DNA from: Bacteroidales bacterium
Lineage (GTDB): Bacteria; Bacteroidota; Bacteroidia; Bacteroidales; P3
Direction of reading: 5' to 3'
Assembly (NCBI GenBank): GCA_017449975.1
Contig: JAFSYK010000057.1
Coordinates: 1-59,007 of the forward strand
Length of the DNA: 59,007 bases
The translations under genes were made by a program, and so were the position numbers. The notes below the pieces were generated by a model that did not search any database, was not told the DNA's origin, and was given only the letters and a program-made list of their open reading frames with translations. Of this stretch, positions 46,172-55,195 are shown one piece after another; the stretch's first letter is position 1, and every line of letters starts with the position of its first letter.

Positions 46172-47961
46172 ACATACTCTTCGACATAGGTCATCCCGCC
46201 CATGTACACCTGGTCAAGCATGTGGCACGACAGCTGCAACAGGACGGACACACCGTCTGGTTCACCTGCCGCCGCCAAGCCATCTCGCAACGCCTGCTTG
46301 CCCAGGAAGGCTTCCTCTACACGACCGTGGGTCGCAAACACCGCACCCTCTGGGGGAAAGGGCTGATGGTGATTCACCTAACCCTATGGATGTGGTGGTT
46401 CGTTGTGCGCCATCATATCGACGTCGGTGTCTCGTCAGGCATAGTGCTGTCGCAGGTGTCCCGTCTCAGCCGCCTGAAGGCCGTCATCTTGAACGACGAC
46501 GACGATGCCGTGGAGCCGCTCACCGTACGTTGGGGACACCGCCACGCCTACGCTGTATTGACACCCGACTGCATCCAGCGTCAGACACCGCACGCCGTCT
46601 ACTATGCCGGCACCCACGAGCTGGCCTACCTGCACCCCAACCGTTTCACACCCGACCCTGCGGTGCTGGAACAGGCAGGACTGCGGCAGGGACAGCCCTT
46701 TTTCATCCTGCGTTTCGTGGCCTTCCACGGCCATCACGACCTGCACGAGAGAGGACTCACGCTGCAACAGAAAGAGCAGCTGGTGCGGCTTCTCTCCCCG
46801 CACGGACGGGTCATCATCACTTCCGAGCAGCCGCTGCCACCCTCACTCGAACCCTACCGTGCCGCCATCCCGCCCGAAAAGATGCACCACCTGATGGCCT
46901 TCGCCACGCTCTATGTCGGCGACAGCCAGACCATGACCTCCGAAGCCGCACTGCTGGGTGTGCCCGCCGTCAAATGCAACACCTTCGCCCGACGCCTGTC
47001 GGTGCCCAACATGCTGGAACGCTACGGGCTCAGCCAGAGCTACACACCCGACCGGTTTGACGAGATGTGCCGCTCCATCGAAGCGCTGATTGGTGACCCC
47101 GAGACCCACAACATCTGGGCCCAGCGGCGGCAACACTTCCTGTCGGAGCATATCGACGTCAGCGACTACATCACCCTGTACTTAAAACAGATACCGCAGC
47201 AGCGACGCCGGACAGCCGATTTCACGCCAAGCCAATACCATGAACTGTTGCACGCCCTATCCGCATCGGATATCGGCTACACGCTCTGTCATGATGTCGA
47301 CGCCCACCCCCTGCGGGCGGTAAGCATGGCACAGATAGAACACGACATGGGCCTCCACGCCACCTACTACTTCCGACACCACAGGCAGGGATGGGACGAA
47401 GCGGCCATCCGCGAGATAGCCGCGCAGGGCCACACAATAGGCTACCACTACGAGTCGCTGGCCGTCTGTCGCGGCGACAAGGAAGCCGCCTACGCCGACT
47501 TCTGCCGTCATCTGGAGGAGCTGCGCCAGCTGGCACCCGTCCGCAGCATCAGCATGCACGGCAGTCCCCGCAGTCGCCACGACAACCGCGACCTCTGGAA
47601 GCACCACGACTACCACACGCTGGGTATCGACCACGAGACGTATCTCGACACCGACTTCGACCAGACGCTCTACCTCACCGACACCGGAAGGCGGTGGGAC
47701 GGCTGGCGTTACAGCGTGCGCGACGCTATCCCCAGCCACCAGCAACAATGGCTTAGAGAGGGACTCTGCTTCCAACGCACCGACGACATCATCCGTGCGC
47801 TGCACGACAAGAGCCATCCTATCCACCGTCGCCGACTACTGCTCAACATCCACCCCCAACGCTGGATGCCGTTCGGAGCGGCTTGGTGCTGGGAATGGCT
47901 ATGGCAAACCCTCAAAAACCCGATAAAACGGCTCTACCGAAACAACGCACTAACGCATTAA
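46168..47961 (+). CDS. DUF354 GT-B-like protein fused to a polysaccharide deacetylase-like domain
   Basis: 597 residues. Residues 1-350 match DUF354 (PF04007-like), a GT-B/epimerase-like fold: ILFDIGHPAHVHLVKHVARQ at the N-terminus and VGDSQTMTSEAALLGVPAVK near residue 250. Residues 365-597 are a NodB-like domain: LCHDVDAHPLRAVSM (motif 1), GHTIGYHYESLAV (motif 2), SMHGSPRSRHDNRD and LLNIHPQRW. The last residues, NALTH, and the stop are encoded by the phrase CGCACTAACGCATTAACAC, a repeat found in several gaps. Overlaps the upstream gene by ATGA. Substrate unknown. Confidence 0.82.
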   Translation: MNILFDIGHPAHVHLVKHVARQLQQDGHTVWFTCRRQAISQRLLAQEGFLYTTVGRKHRTLWGKGLMVIHLTLWMWWFVVRHHIDVGVSSGIVLSQVSRLSRLKAVILNDDDDAVEPLTVRWGHRHAYAVLTPDCIQRQTPHAVYYAGTHELAYLHPNRFTPDPAVLEQAGLRQGQPFFILRFVAFHGHHDLHERGLTLQQKEQLVRLLSPHGRVIITSEQPLPPSLEPYRAAIPPEKMHHLMAFATLYVGDSQTMTSEAALLGVPAVKCNTFARRLSVPNMLERYGLSQSYTPDRFDEMCRSIEALIGDPETHNIWAQRRQHFLSEHIDVSDYITLYLKQIPQQRRRTADFTPSQYHELLHALSASDIGYTLCHDVDAHPLRAVSMAQIEHDMGLHATYYFRHHRQGWDEAAIREIAAQGHTIGYHYESLAVCRGDKEAAYADFCRHLEELRQLAPVRSISMHGSPRSRHDNRDLWKHHDYHTLGIDHETYLDTDFDQTLYLTDTGRRWDGWRYSVRDAIPSHQQQWLREGLCFQRTDDIIRALHDKSHPIHRRRLLLNIHPQRWMPFGAAWCWEWLWQTLKNPIKRLYRNNALTH

Positions 47962-48130
47962 CACATTCCGCACCTCCTCGTCCCAGCACTGCCGCCGCTG
48001 CCACTCGGGCAAGCTAATCTGAAAAATAATAACTATTGTCAACCACTAATAAATTAAATAGAACGCGGATTGCACGGATAAAAAGGATCATCAGTGTGGA
48101 TTTGTGATAACGCATTAACACATTCCCAAA
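47945..48130 (+). repeat. Gap with two copies of the TAACGCATTAACACATTCC phrase
   Basis: CGCACTAACGCATTAACACA at 47946 overlaps the upstream gene's 3' end, and GATAACGCATTAACACATTC recurs at 48106. Between them is low-complexity AT-rich sequence with no open frame of note. No terminator seen. Confidence 0.65.
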
Positions 48131-48137
48131 ATATTCT

Positions 48138-48145
48138 TATCTTTG
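48138..48145 (+). promoter_or_regulatory. -7 promoter box (TATCTTTG) for the Wza/Wzc genes
   Basis: Exact TATCTTTG, 25 bp before the export lipoprotein ATG at 48170. Marks a separate transcription unit for wza-wzc. Confidence 0.7.
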
Positions 48146-48169
48146 TAGATTCAAGAAAACGACCTTCCT

Positions 48170-48937
48170 ATGTCGAGAAAACTGTTCACCATACTACTGT
48201 CTGCAACCATTCTGCTGCTCACATCCTGTGTCAGCTCGCGCAGAGTCAACTACCTGCAGGACATGAAGCAGGGTACGCAGATTGAACTGGAGCACCGTTT
48301 TGAGGCGGTCATCCGCCCCTACGACGAGCTCACCATCCAGGTCACCAGTGCCGACGCCGAGATGGCGCGTCCCTTCCAGTGGAACCTGGGCAGCAATGCC
48401 GCCAATATCAGCGCACCAGAGTATCTGGTCGACGTCAACGGCAACATCAACCTGCCGGTACTGGGCACCCTGCATGTCGACGGACTGACACGGCTGCAGC
48501 TGCAAGACACCCTGACCAGCCTGCTGAAGCAGGGCAACATTATCAGCGACCCCTTTGTGATGGTACGCTTCAAGAGTTTCAAGATATTCTTCCTCGGCTC
48601 CACCGGCGGCCGCGCCATCACCATCCCCAACGAGCGCTGCACCTTCCTCGAGGCGCTGGCGCTGGCGGGCGACATCAGCGTCTACACCGACCGCACCAAG
48701 ATTGCTGTCATGCGCGAAGAGAATGGGAAAATCACCACCCGCTATCTCGACCCTCGCAGCTCGGAAATCTTCAACGACCCCTACTTCATGCTGCGCCAGA
48801 ACGATTTCATCATCACCGAAAGCAGCACCGCCAAGACGACGCGCGACGAGGCCGCCTACTGGATGAGCTGGATCTCCTCCATCGCCGCCATCACCTCCCT
48901 CGTCGCCACCATTATGCTATATTCCAGGGTTAAGTGA
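48170..48937 (+). CDS. Polysaccharide export outer-membrane lipoprotein (Wza family)
   Basis: 255 residues. Lipoprotein signal LLLTSC, then VNYLQDMKQGTQIELEHRF. PYDELTIQVTSADAEM begins the polysaccharide-export (Poly_export) domain, and EYLVDVNGNINLPVLGTLHV and FFLGSTGGRAITIPNERCTF (SLBB-like) follow. A C-terminal hydrophobic helix (WISSIAAITSLVATIMLYS) would form the outer-membrane helix barrel in the octamer, as in Wza. Functions with the Wzc kinase encoded next. Confidence 0.93.
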   Translation: MSRKLFTILLSATILLLTSCVSSRRVNYLQDMKQGTQIELEHRFEAVIRPYDELTIQVTSADAEMARPFQWNLGSNAANISAPEYLVDVNGNINLPVLGTLHVDGLTRLQLQDTLTSLLKQGNIISDPFVMVRFKSFKIFFLGSTGGRAITIPNERCTFLEALALAGDISVYTDRTKIAVMREENGKITTRYLDPRSSEIFNDPYFMLRQNDFIITESSTAKTTRDEAAYWMSWISSIAAITSLVATIMLYSRVK

Positions 48938-49010
48938 TACGTGATTAGTGAATGGTGATTAGTGATTAGTGATTAGACAATACAATTCTCAACTCTCAAT
49001 TCTCAGTTTT
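48938..49010 (+). repeat. GTGATTAGTGATTAG and CTCAACTCTCAATTCTCA repeats
   Basis: The wza-wzc gap consists of five GTGATTAGTGA-like units at about 7 bp, then CTCAACTCTCAATTCTCAG at 7-bp steps. Another example of phrase repeats filling a gap in a coupled gene pair. Confidence 0.7.
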
Positions 49011-49012
49011 AG

Positions 49013-51463
49013 ATGCCCGAGAATCCCAATGTACCCGACCTCTCTTTCCTCGATGCGGAACCTTCTGTAAGCTTCCACATCAAGGATTTGCTATACACCC
49101 TGCTGCGCAACATTCACTGGCTTGTGCTGTTCGGCACGGCAGGAGCGCTCATTGCCAACTTCAGCGCCCGCCGGCAGGATCGTCTCTACGAGAGCAACGC
49201 CCGCATCGTGCTGCGCGGCAACTCCACCGAGAGCGACAACTCGCTGCGTGAAGCCGCCATCACCAACATGTTCTCCGACCGACCGTTCTACAACACATCG
49301 GTCAACAACGAGGTGATGATCCTCACCTCCAAGACCACCATGATGAAGACCGTGGAGAACCTGCACCTCAACGTCACCTACAGCGGCAACTCCAAAGTGG
49401 TGCGACGCAAGAAAGACCTCTACGGCAGCACCCCCGTCACCGTCGACTTCATTGACAACAACCCCAACGACTACATCGCGCTGACCATCACACCGCTCAA
49501 CGCCCACTCCATCAATCTGGAGTATGGCGAATACGCACCACTGACACTGCACCTCAACGACACGCAGTCCACACCCTTTGGCCGCGTGGCCGTCAACGCC
49601 ACCTGGTTCTACACCCCCGACTGCTATAACACACCCATCACGGTGGTCCACAGCCCGCTGCACGTCGTCGCCGACCACTACCGCAGGACCATCTCCGTCA
49701 GCCGTGACGGCGAGACGAATACCATTGTCAACATCAGCCTTGTCGACCTGTCGGCACGTCGCGCCGCCGATGTCATCAACGAGCTCATCCGCGTCTACAA
49801 CGAGGAGGCCGTGAAGGACAAGAAACGCATCATTGCCTACACCTACGACTACATCAACGAGCGACTGTCGCAACTGCACCTCGACCTCGACCAGCAGGAA
49901 TCTGTCATCGCCACCTTCAAGCGCGACAACCAGCTCATCAACCTTGACAGCTACGGACTGACCTATCTCAACACCAACAACGAATACTCGCAGGAGATTG
50001 ACAAGCTGAAGCAGCGGCTGTCGCTGGCACGTTATCTGCAACAGCTCAACGACAACAACGACAACAGCAGCCTGCTGCCGCCCGCCGTCGGCATCGACGA
50101 CGCCACCATCGTCGCCACCATGGAGCGTTACAACGAACTCACCATGCGGCTGAACCAGACCAACAACATGGGCAACCCCGTGGTGCAGAAGCTGACTGAA
50201 GAGCGGCAGAAAGCCAAGGCTGACCTGCGCCAGCTCCTCAACGTCTACTGCGCCTCGCTGCAACGTCGCATCGACGACGCCCAATCCATCGTGAGCCAAG
50301 CCACGGGAAAAATCAAACAGATACCGGGTCAGCAGCTCTATCTGGAGAACGTGGAGCGGCTGCAGAAAATCAAAGAGGAGCTCTACCTCAACCTGCTCTC
50401 CAAACGTGAGGAGTTGCTCATCAGCCAGCCCTCCATCGAAGGTAATGCAAAAATCATCGACGAGGCACGTGTCAACGAGAGTCCCGTCTCACCCAACGTA
50501 GGTCGCGCCACGGTGCTGGGACTGCTGCTGGGACTGCTGCTGCCCATCGGACTCTTCCTGCTGCGCCGCATGCTCGACACCAAGGTACGCTACCAGTCCG
50601 ACCTCAAACTGCGCACCACCATCCCCTTCCTGTGTGAGATACCCAGCCGCAAACGTACCGACAGCCGCGACATCGTGGCCGTCGACGGCAAGCAGGATGC
50701 GCTGTCCGAATCGTTCCGACTGCTGCGTTCCAAGATAGATTTTCTGGGACACGGCGCAGAGAGCCAGCTTGACCCGCAAGCCAGTGGGCAGACGGATGGC
50801 TCACGGTGCCGCATCTTCATGGTCACCTCGCTGCTACCGGCGTCGGGCAAGACCTTCGTGTCGTCCAACATCGCCGCCTGCTTCGCTTTGGCGGGCAAGC
50901 GGGTGCTGCTCGTCGACATAGACCTGCGCAAGGGCAGCCTCACCCACCGCTTCTCCTCGCGCCGCAACCCCGGACTCTCCGACCTGCTGGCAGGCAAGAT
51001 TGACAACATCGACACCCTCATCCAGCACAACGTCGTGGCGCCCGGCCTCGACAGCATCTTCTCCGGCATGCTGCCGCCCAACCCCGCCGAGCTGCTGGGC
51101 AACGGCAAGGTGAAACGCCTGCTGCAGACCCTGCGTCAGCGCTACGACTACATCTTCCTCGACAGCGCGCCGCTCTCGGTGGTCGACAACACCATCATCC
51201 AGCAGCTTGTCGACAGCACCCTCTTCGTTGTCCGCTCGGGCAAATACGACAAACGGGTGCTCAACGAGATGGAGGAGCTCTATCAGTCCAAGAGCTTCCG
51301 CGGCATGGCCGTGCTGCTCAACGACGTCTCCTACCCCAAGAGCTCGCCCGTCGACCGCATCTTTGGCCTCGACTACGGCTATGGCTACGGCAAGCGCTAC
51401 AGCTATGCCTACAAAGGCTACAACGACTACTACGCCGAAGAAGACAGTGAAACCAAAAAATAG
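49013..51463 (+). CDS. Polysaccharide copolymerase and tyrosine autokinase (Wzc family)
   Basis: 816 residues. Inner-membrane protein with two spans (about 36-52 and 498-520) around a long periplasmic coiled region, followed by a cytoplasmic BY-kinase: Walker A LLPASGKTFVSSNIA near 607, Walker A' VLLVDIDLRKGSLTHRF, Walker B YIFLDSAPLSVVD. The C-terminus has nine tyrosines in about 22 residues (DYGYGYGKRYSYAYKGYND then YY), the autophosphorylated cluster. Phosphorylation cycles control chain length and export together with Wza. It is odd that the cluster also has an ABC exporter. Confidence 0.95.
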   Translation: MPENPNVPDLSFLDAEPSVSFHIKDLLYTLLRNIHWLVLFGTAGALIANFSARRQDRLYESNARIVLRGNSTESDNSLREAAITNMFSDRPFYNTSVNNEVMILTSKTTMMKTVENLHLNVTYSGNSKVVRRKKDLYGSTPVTVDFIDNNPNDYIALTITPLNAHSINLEYGEYAPLTLHLNDTQSTPFGRVAVNATWFYTPDCYNTPITVVHSPLHVVADHYRRTISVSRDGETNTIVNISLVDLSARRAADVINELIRVYNEEAVKDKKRIIAYTYDYINERLSQLHLDLDQQESVIATFKRDNQLINLDSYGLTYLNTNNEYSQEIDKLKQRLSLARYLQQLNDNNDNSSLLPPAVGIDDATIVATMERYNELTMRLNQTNNMGNPVVQKLTEERQKAKADLRQLLNVYCASLQRRIDDAQSIVSQATGKIKQIPGQQLYLENVERLQKIKEELYLNLLSKREELLISQPSIEGNAKIIDEARVNESPVSPNVGRATVLGLLLGLLLPIGLFLLRRMLDTKVRYQSDLKLRTTIPFLCEIPSRKRTDSRDIVAVDGKQDALSESFRLLRSKIDFLGHGAESQLDPQASGQTDGSRCRIFMVTSLLPASGKTFVSSNIAACFALAGKRVLLVDIDLRKGSLTHRFSSRRNPGLSDLLAGKIDNIDTLIQHNVVAPGLDSIFSGMLPPNPAELLGNGKVKRLLQTLRQRYDYIFLDSAPLSVVDNTIIQQLVDSTLFVVRSGKYDKRVLNEMEELYQSKSFRGMAVLLNDVSYPKSSPVDRIFGLDYGYGYGKRYSYAYKGYNDYYAEEDSETKK

Positions 51464-51485
51464 TTTTTCAATTCACCATTGCGCC

Positions 51486-52223
51486 ATGTCCCGCATACAC
51501 CTTCTCCTCTTGCCGTTATTGTTTGCCCTGCTGCCCATACAGAGCCAGGCGCGTGACTGGTCGACGGCGTCGCGACGCCTCTCGTCGCACCCCATGTACC
51601 TCAGCGCGGGACTCGGCGCACAGCTCTATATCGGCAACGAAGAGACGAGCGACGCACGGTTCAATAGCCTCACCCCCAACCTGTACGTCGAATGGGGCTA
51701 CTCGCTGACCCCTGAGATTGCAGTGGCCTTCAACCTCAACCTTTTCATGGCCCAATCGCAGACCCGCTATCGGCTCAACCCCTACGTCGACTTCTCGCAA
51801 GAGACCATCGACCCCGACGGCTACTGGCCCTATCGGTCGTTCACCTTCTTTGGCGGCACGCTCACCGGATTGCTCGTCCTCGACTGGACGAACATCATTT
51901 CGGGTAGCGACATGCGTACAAAACTGCACATCTCCACGCCCGTCGGCATGGGCGTCACCGTGGCCACAGGGGCGAAGAAGAACCCTTGGACCGAATACAG
52001 CCCGCTCAACCGTGAGTTTTCCATGACGACCGGTCTCGCCTTCGACTATCGAATCAACGATGCCATCGCCCTCTCCCTCACGCCGCGCCTCTATATCCTG
52101 CGAGGATCCTTGGACTATTCGCCCTACTCCAACAACGAAAGTTCTAGACTGGACCTGATACCCATGGTCACTTTCGGCGCCAAATTCACCCTCAACGCCC
52201 GCCTCCCCTGGATCACCAGGTAA
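51486..52223 (+). CDS. Outer-membrane beta-barrel protein
   Basis: 245 residues from the ATG at 51486; a signal peptide (RIHLLLLPLLFALLPIQSQA) fixes this start. The rest has alternating aromatic beta strands (MYLSAGLGAQLYIGNEET, NLYVEWGYSLTPEIAVAFNL, MTTGLAFDYRINDAIALSL) as in small OmpW/porin-like barrels of Bacteroidetes. It lies 22 bp after the Wzc gene and is likely the last gene of that unit. A role in glycan export or anchoring is possible by position only. Confidence 0.78.
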   Translation: MSRIHLLLLPLLFALLPIQSQARDWSTASRRLSSHPMYLSAGLGAQLYIGNEETSDARFNSLTPNLYVEWGYSLTPEIAVAFNLNLFMAQSQTRYRLNPYVDFSQETIDPDGYWPYRSFTFFGGTLTGLLVLDWTNIISGSDMRTKLHISTPVGMGVTVATGAKKNPWTEYSPLNREFSMTTGLAFDYRINDAIALSLTPRLYILRGSLDYSPYSNNESSRLDLIPMVTFGAKFTLNARLPWITR

Positions 52224-52265
52224 GCAAAGCATTAGCGCGATAACGCAATCCCACACTAACGCATT
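52224..52265. repeat. TAACGCA phrase repeat between convergent genes
   Basis: GCGCGATAACGCAATCCCACACTAACGCATTC-type sequence (read in parts: GATAACGCAATCCCACAC, CTAACGCATTC), the same vocabulary as at 32545 and 39999. Lies between the barrel and LysE genes. Confidence 0.65.
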
Positions 52266-52988
52266 CTAAAGATTGTGTCCAATATGGATGCCCTCGATGA
52301 AATTGTTGAGTTGCTGTGCGTCGGGGTCGCTATGGAACAGCACCATCGAGAAGACCACATAGAAAGCAAACACGATGAGAATCACGCCCACCACGCGGTT
52401 GATGATCAGCAGCACCCGATCGGTGATGATGCGGTGAAACAGTGATGCGGTCTTGCACTTGATGAGATCCAGCGACAGCGTGGCTCCCAGCAGTCCGGCA
52501 AAGAACACATACACCTCGCTCGACGAGGCGCCCGTCTCACCCAGCATCAGGGCAATCATCGACACCCAATAGATCCAGATAAGCGGGTTGACAAAGTTGA
52601 GCAAAAAGCCACGGATAAACACATAGCGTCGTTTCTCGACATTCGGCATCTGAACCTCGGTACCGTCTTCCGACATCTCGATACGCGACGGACGTTTGAA
52701 CAGCGTATAGATACCCATAGCCAGAATAACGATGCCCGCTATCGACGCCACCCAGGGGTCGTGCAGCACGCCGTACATATTGACATTCTTCAGCACCGTC
52801 AACATCAGGAAAACGATGAAGAAATCGGCCACAAAGACACCGAAAGCGAAAGGTGCCGCACGCTTGTAGCCATAGTGGATGCTGGTCTGCAGCAGGGAGA
52901 AGAAGGCCGGACCGAAGCTGAAAAACAGCGACAGCAGCACGCCCGAAAAGGCGCCCAGCAGCAATTCCATCAAAATATTTCCCAGCAT
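52266..52988 (-). CDS. LysE-family amino acid exporter
   Basis: 240 residues with six hydrophobic spans. LLGAFSGVLLSLFFSFGPAF and the following YGYKRAAPFAFGVFVADFFI are the N-terminal LysE pattern; NFVNPLIWIYWVSMIALMLG is the conserved second-half motif. Family members export basic amino acids, homoserine or threonine by H+ antiport. The loop from 100 to 120 is charged (EMSEDGTEVQMPNVEKRR). Transcribed from its own promoter box at 53014-53021. Confidence 0.88.
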   Translation of the reverse strand: MLGNILMELLLGAFSGVLLSLFFSFGPAFFSLLQTSIHYGYKRAAPFAFGVFVADFFIVFLMLTVLKNVNMYGVLHDPWVASIAGIVILAMGIYTLFKRPSRIEMSEDGTEVQMPNVEKRRYVFIRGFLLNFVNPLIWIYWVSMIALMLGETGASSSEVYVFFAGLLGATLSLDLIKCKTASLFHRIITDRVLLIINRVVGVILIVFAFYVVFSMVLFHSDPDAQQLNNFIEGIHIGHNL

Positions 52989-53013
52989 CGTAGTTTTATG
53001 CGGTTGTAAATTG

Positions 53014-53021
53014 CAAAGATA
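53014..53021 (-). promoter_or_regulatory. -7 promoter box (TATCTTTG) for lysE
   Basis: On the minus strand 53021-53014 reads TATCTTTG, 26 bp upstream of the ATG ending at 52988. Confidence 0.65.
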
Positions 53022-53080
53022 CGAAATATTTTCAATGTTCCAATGTCCCGTACGACCGACCGTATTAAATACAGAAATCG

Positions 53081-53088
53081 TACCTTTG
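53081..53088 (+). promoter_or_regulatory. -7 promoter box (TACCTTTG) for the PurL-like gene
   Basis: TACCTTTG followed by CATCG, 23 bp before the ATG at 53111; divergent from the lysE box 60 bp away. Confidence 0.65.
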
Positions 53089-53110
53089 CATCGAGATTAA
53101 CGCGATCCAC

Positions 53111-53914
53111 ATGAGTGAACCTGTTTTTGTGCCGGCCGAGGAGGCGGCAGCGATGGGCGTGAGCCGCGAAGCCTACGACGAGTTGGTGTCCGTGGTGGGG
53201 CATCTTCCTTCGATGGAAGAGCTGGGCACACTGCTGGCCATGTGGCAGTCGAACGGACGGCAGCAGAGCCTCTACGGCTGGCTGTGCGGACAGCGCCACA
53301 CGGTGGTGCGGGAATCCTACCTTTACGACGGCAGCGACGAGACGCACCGCAGCATCCAAGAGCCGCGTGTGCAGGAGTGCATCACCATTGCCAAGCATCT
53401 CTGCGGGAATAGGCCAGACCTACAGGCAGGCGGATTTCAACTATCCAAAGGAGAGCTCATCTACATGGTGGGCCGCGTGTCGACCGAGTTCCTCGACTCG
53501 GAGTACGGTCGACGCTACCTGCACATCAGCTCACAGCCGCGCGCCGGCAAAGCGGACGACGATGCCGACTACATCGACCTCATCCTCTCAGTGCTGCGCG
53601 ACAACCACATTGTGAGCCGCTACGCTCCGGTGGGCGCCGGCGGACTGTTCCGCACGCTGGCCTCGGGATGCGGCGAAAAAGTGGGCTTCGACATCTTGAC
53701 CTGCCGCGAGATACGGCTCGACGCCTTCCTCTTCGGCGAAGAGGAGGGCCGCTTTGTGGCCACCCTGAAGGAAGCGGACGACGACACATTCCTGAGCCGC
53801 CTCGACGAGGCACGCGTCGACTGCTGCTTCCTTGGTCGCACCACCAAGGGACGTGTGCTGGTCGACGGCATGGACTTCGGTCCCGCGACGGAATACTGTT
53901 TGAGTGATGCGTGA
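53111..53914 (+). CDS. Miniature PurL-derived protein (FGAM synthase/AIR synthase-related)
   Basis: 267 residues. The first 45 (AAAMGVSREAYDELVSVVGH followed by LPSMEELGTLLAMWQSNG) align by eye with the PurL entry segment, in which the end normally reads MWSEHC; here it is MWQSNG. Residues 110-260 follow the C-terminal AIR-synthase-like half: GELIYMVGRVSTEF, then VGAGGLFRTLASGCGEKVGF for the family MGAAGLTSS region, FLFGEEEGRFVATL for the SESQER region, and CCFLGRTTKGRV. Much of the first domain, with its metal and substrate residues, is absent. Full PurL is about 740 or 1240 residues. Catalysis as FGAM synthase is unlikely; a structural or regulatory role is possible. Confidence 0.7.
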   Translation: MSEPVFVPAEEAAAMGVSREAYDELVSVVGHLPSMEELGTLLAMWQSNGRQQSLYGWLCGQRHTVVRESYLYDGSDETHRSIQEPRVQECITIAKHLCGNRPDLQAGGFQLSKGELIYMVGRVSTEFLDSEYGRRYLHISSQPRAGKADDDADYIDLILSVLRDNHIVSRYAPVGAGGLFRTLASGCGEKVGFDILTCREIRLDAFLFGEEEGRFVATLKEADDDTFLSRLDEARVDCCFLGRTTKGRVLVDGMDFGPATEYCLSDA

Positions 53915-53931
53915 TAAAACAAAGACAGCAG

Positions 53932-53968
53932 TCCATCCAGAAGGAGGACCGCTGTCTTGATTCCAAGC
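53932..53968. terminator. Bidirectional terminator between the PurL-like gene and rplS
   Basis: Arms AAGACAGCAGTCC and GGACCGCTGTCTT with one mismatch and an 11-base loop, between convergent genes. Confidence 0.7.
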
Positions 53969-53988
53969 AGACAACAACAGAGAGGTGA

Positions 53989-54342
53989 CTAGCGTCTCTT
54001 CTCTTTGATACGGGCTTTCTTACCGGTCAGATCACGCAGGTAGAAGATACGAGCGCGACGCACAGCGCCGTGCTTGTTGACATCAATCTGCTCGATAAAC
54101 GGACTGGCGATGGGGAAGATACGCTCCACACCCACGCCGTTGGTGATCTTGCGGACAGTAAAGGTCTCAGTGGCTCCGCTTCCACTGCGCTGCAAAACAA
54201 CGCCCTGGAAGTTCTGGATACGTTCCTTGTTTCCTTCACGGATTTTATAGTGGACAGTGATGGTATCGCCAGCCTTGAACTCGGGGAACTCCTTGCGCTC
54301 GACCAAATTCTCTACATATTGCATTAATTCAGTTTTTCCCAT
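53989..54342 (-). CDS. rplS: 50S ribosomal protein L19
   Basis: 117 residues from the ATG ending at 54342 ([13 protein letters not shown]). [20 protein letters not shown] then [30 protein letters not shown] and [20 protein letters not shown] are canonical L19. L19 lies at the 30S-50S interface. Here it follows rplT by 29 bp; in many genomes rplS is instead near trmD. Confidence 0.97.
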   Translation of the reverse strand: MGKTELMQYVENLVERKEFPEFKAGDTITVHYKIREGNKERIQNFQGVVLQRSGSGATETFTVRKITNGVGVERIFPIASPFIEQIDVNKHGAVRRARIFYLRDLTGKKARIKEKRR

Positions 54343-54371
54343 GACATACAAAGTTTTAACAGGTGATACAT

Positions 54372-54719
54372 TTATTTCTTAACCATCTTCACAACAGCGG
54401 TGAAAGCCTCGGGATGGTTCATGGCCAGGTCGGCGAGAACCTTGCGGTTCAACTCGATGTTGTTCTTATGGAGTTCGCCCATAAACACAGAATAGGAGAT
54501 ACCGTTGATGCGGCAACCGGCATTGATACGGTTGATCCACAGCGAGCGGAACTCTCTCTTCTTGGCTTTGCGGTCGCGGTAGGCGTAGGTCTGACCTTTT
54601 TCCCACTTATTCTTGGCTACTGTCCAAACGTTTTTACCTCTGCCCCAATAACCCTTGGTGCGGTTGAGGATTTTCTTTCTGCGTGCTCTTGAAGCAACAG
54701 CATTGACTGATCTTGGCAT
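54372..54719 (-). CDS. rplT: 50S ribosomal protein L20
   Basis: 115 residues. [36 protein letters not shown] and [20 protein letters not shown] match L20. L20 binds 23S rRNA early in assembly and in some bacteria represses its own operon by binding the leader. The gap to rpmI (121 bp) holds a 9-bp repeat array instead of the short spacer normally seen. Confidence 0.98.
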   Translation of the reverse strand: MPRSVNAVASRARRKKILNRTKGYWGRGKNVWTVAKNKWEKGQTYAYRDRKAKKREFRSLWINRINAGCRINGISYSVFMGELHKNNIELNRKVLADLAMNHPEAFTAVVKMVKK

Positions 54720-54798
54720 GTTTTAATTGATTTTTCGTTTCAGCGGCAGGATTGCTGCTCTTTGGTGCTTGAAACAATGGTTAATAACTCCTGGTTTT

Positions 54799-54842
54799 GT
54801 CCGACAGTCGGACTAGTCTGACAAGTCCGACGAGTCTGACTT
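54799..54842. repeat. 9-bp array (GTCYGACNA) between rpmI and rplT
   Basis: GTCCGACA, GTCGGACTA, GTCTGACAA, GTCCGACGA, GTCTGACTT: one 8-bp and four 9-bp units. The last unit runs into the rpmI stop codon (54841-54843). Same period as the arrays in the polysaccharide cluster but a different unit. Confidence 0.8.
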
Positions 54843-55035
54843 ACGCTAAAAGCATACGTTTCACCCGCTTCTCGTCGTCGCGGCTCACAAGGGCCGTGTG
54901 GTCGAGGTTGCGTTTCTGCGTCGTCTCCTTCTTTGTGAGGATGTGACTGTGGTAAGCATGCTTTCTCTTGATTTTGCCGGTGCCGGTGAACGCGAAGCGC
55001 TTCTTGGCAGCGGCTTTGGTTTTCATCTTAGGCAT
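54841..55035 (-). CDS. rpmI: 50S ribosomal protein L35
   Basis: 64 residues. [35 protein letters not shown] and KRVKRMLLA are L35 signatures. Encoded between infC and rplT as in most bacteria, but with unusually long repeat-filled gaps on both sides. Confidence 0.97.
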   Translation of the reverse strand: MPKMKTKAAAKKRFAFTGTGKIKRKHAYHSHILTKKETTQKRNLDHTALVSRDDEKRVKRMLLA

Positions 55036-55097
55036 TACTTTACTGTTTTTTAAGTTAGACTATATATTGTTGTTTACTTGGTTTTCCTTTCTTAAGG

Positions 55098-55195
55098 GTT
55101 ATTTTGGTTATTGGTTAGTGAGTTTGTATTTTTTGTTGTCAAAAGCATGCATTGAATTTCAATAACCTATAACCCATAACCTATAACCATTCACT
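55098..55195. repeat. GGTTATTGG phrases in inverted orientation between infC and rpmI
   Basis: GGTTATTTTGGTTATTGGTT at 55098 and, 40 bp on, its complement-type AATAACCTATAACCCATAAC followed by CTATAACC (55160-55190). The two could pair into a long hairpin in the infC-rpmI transcript. The same phrase lies in direct orientation at 33450 and 36218. Confidence 0.65.
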
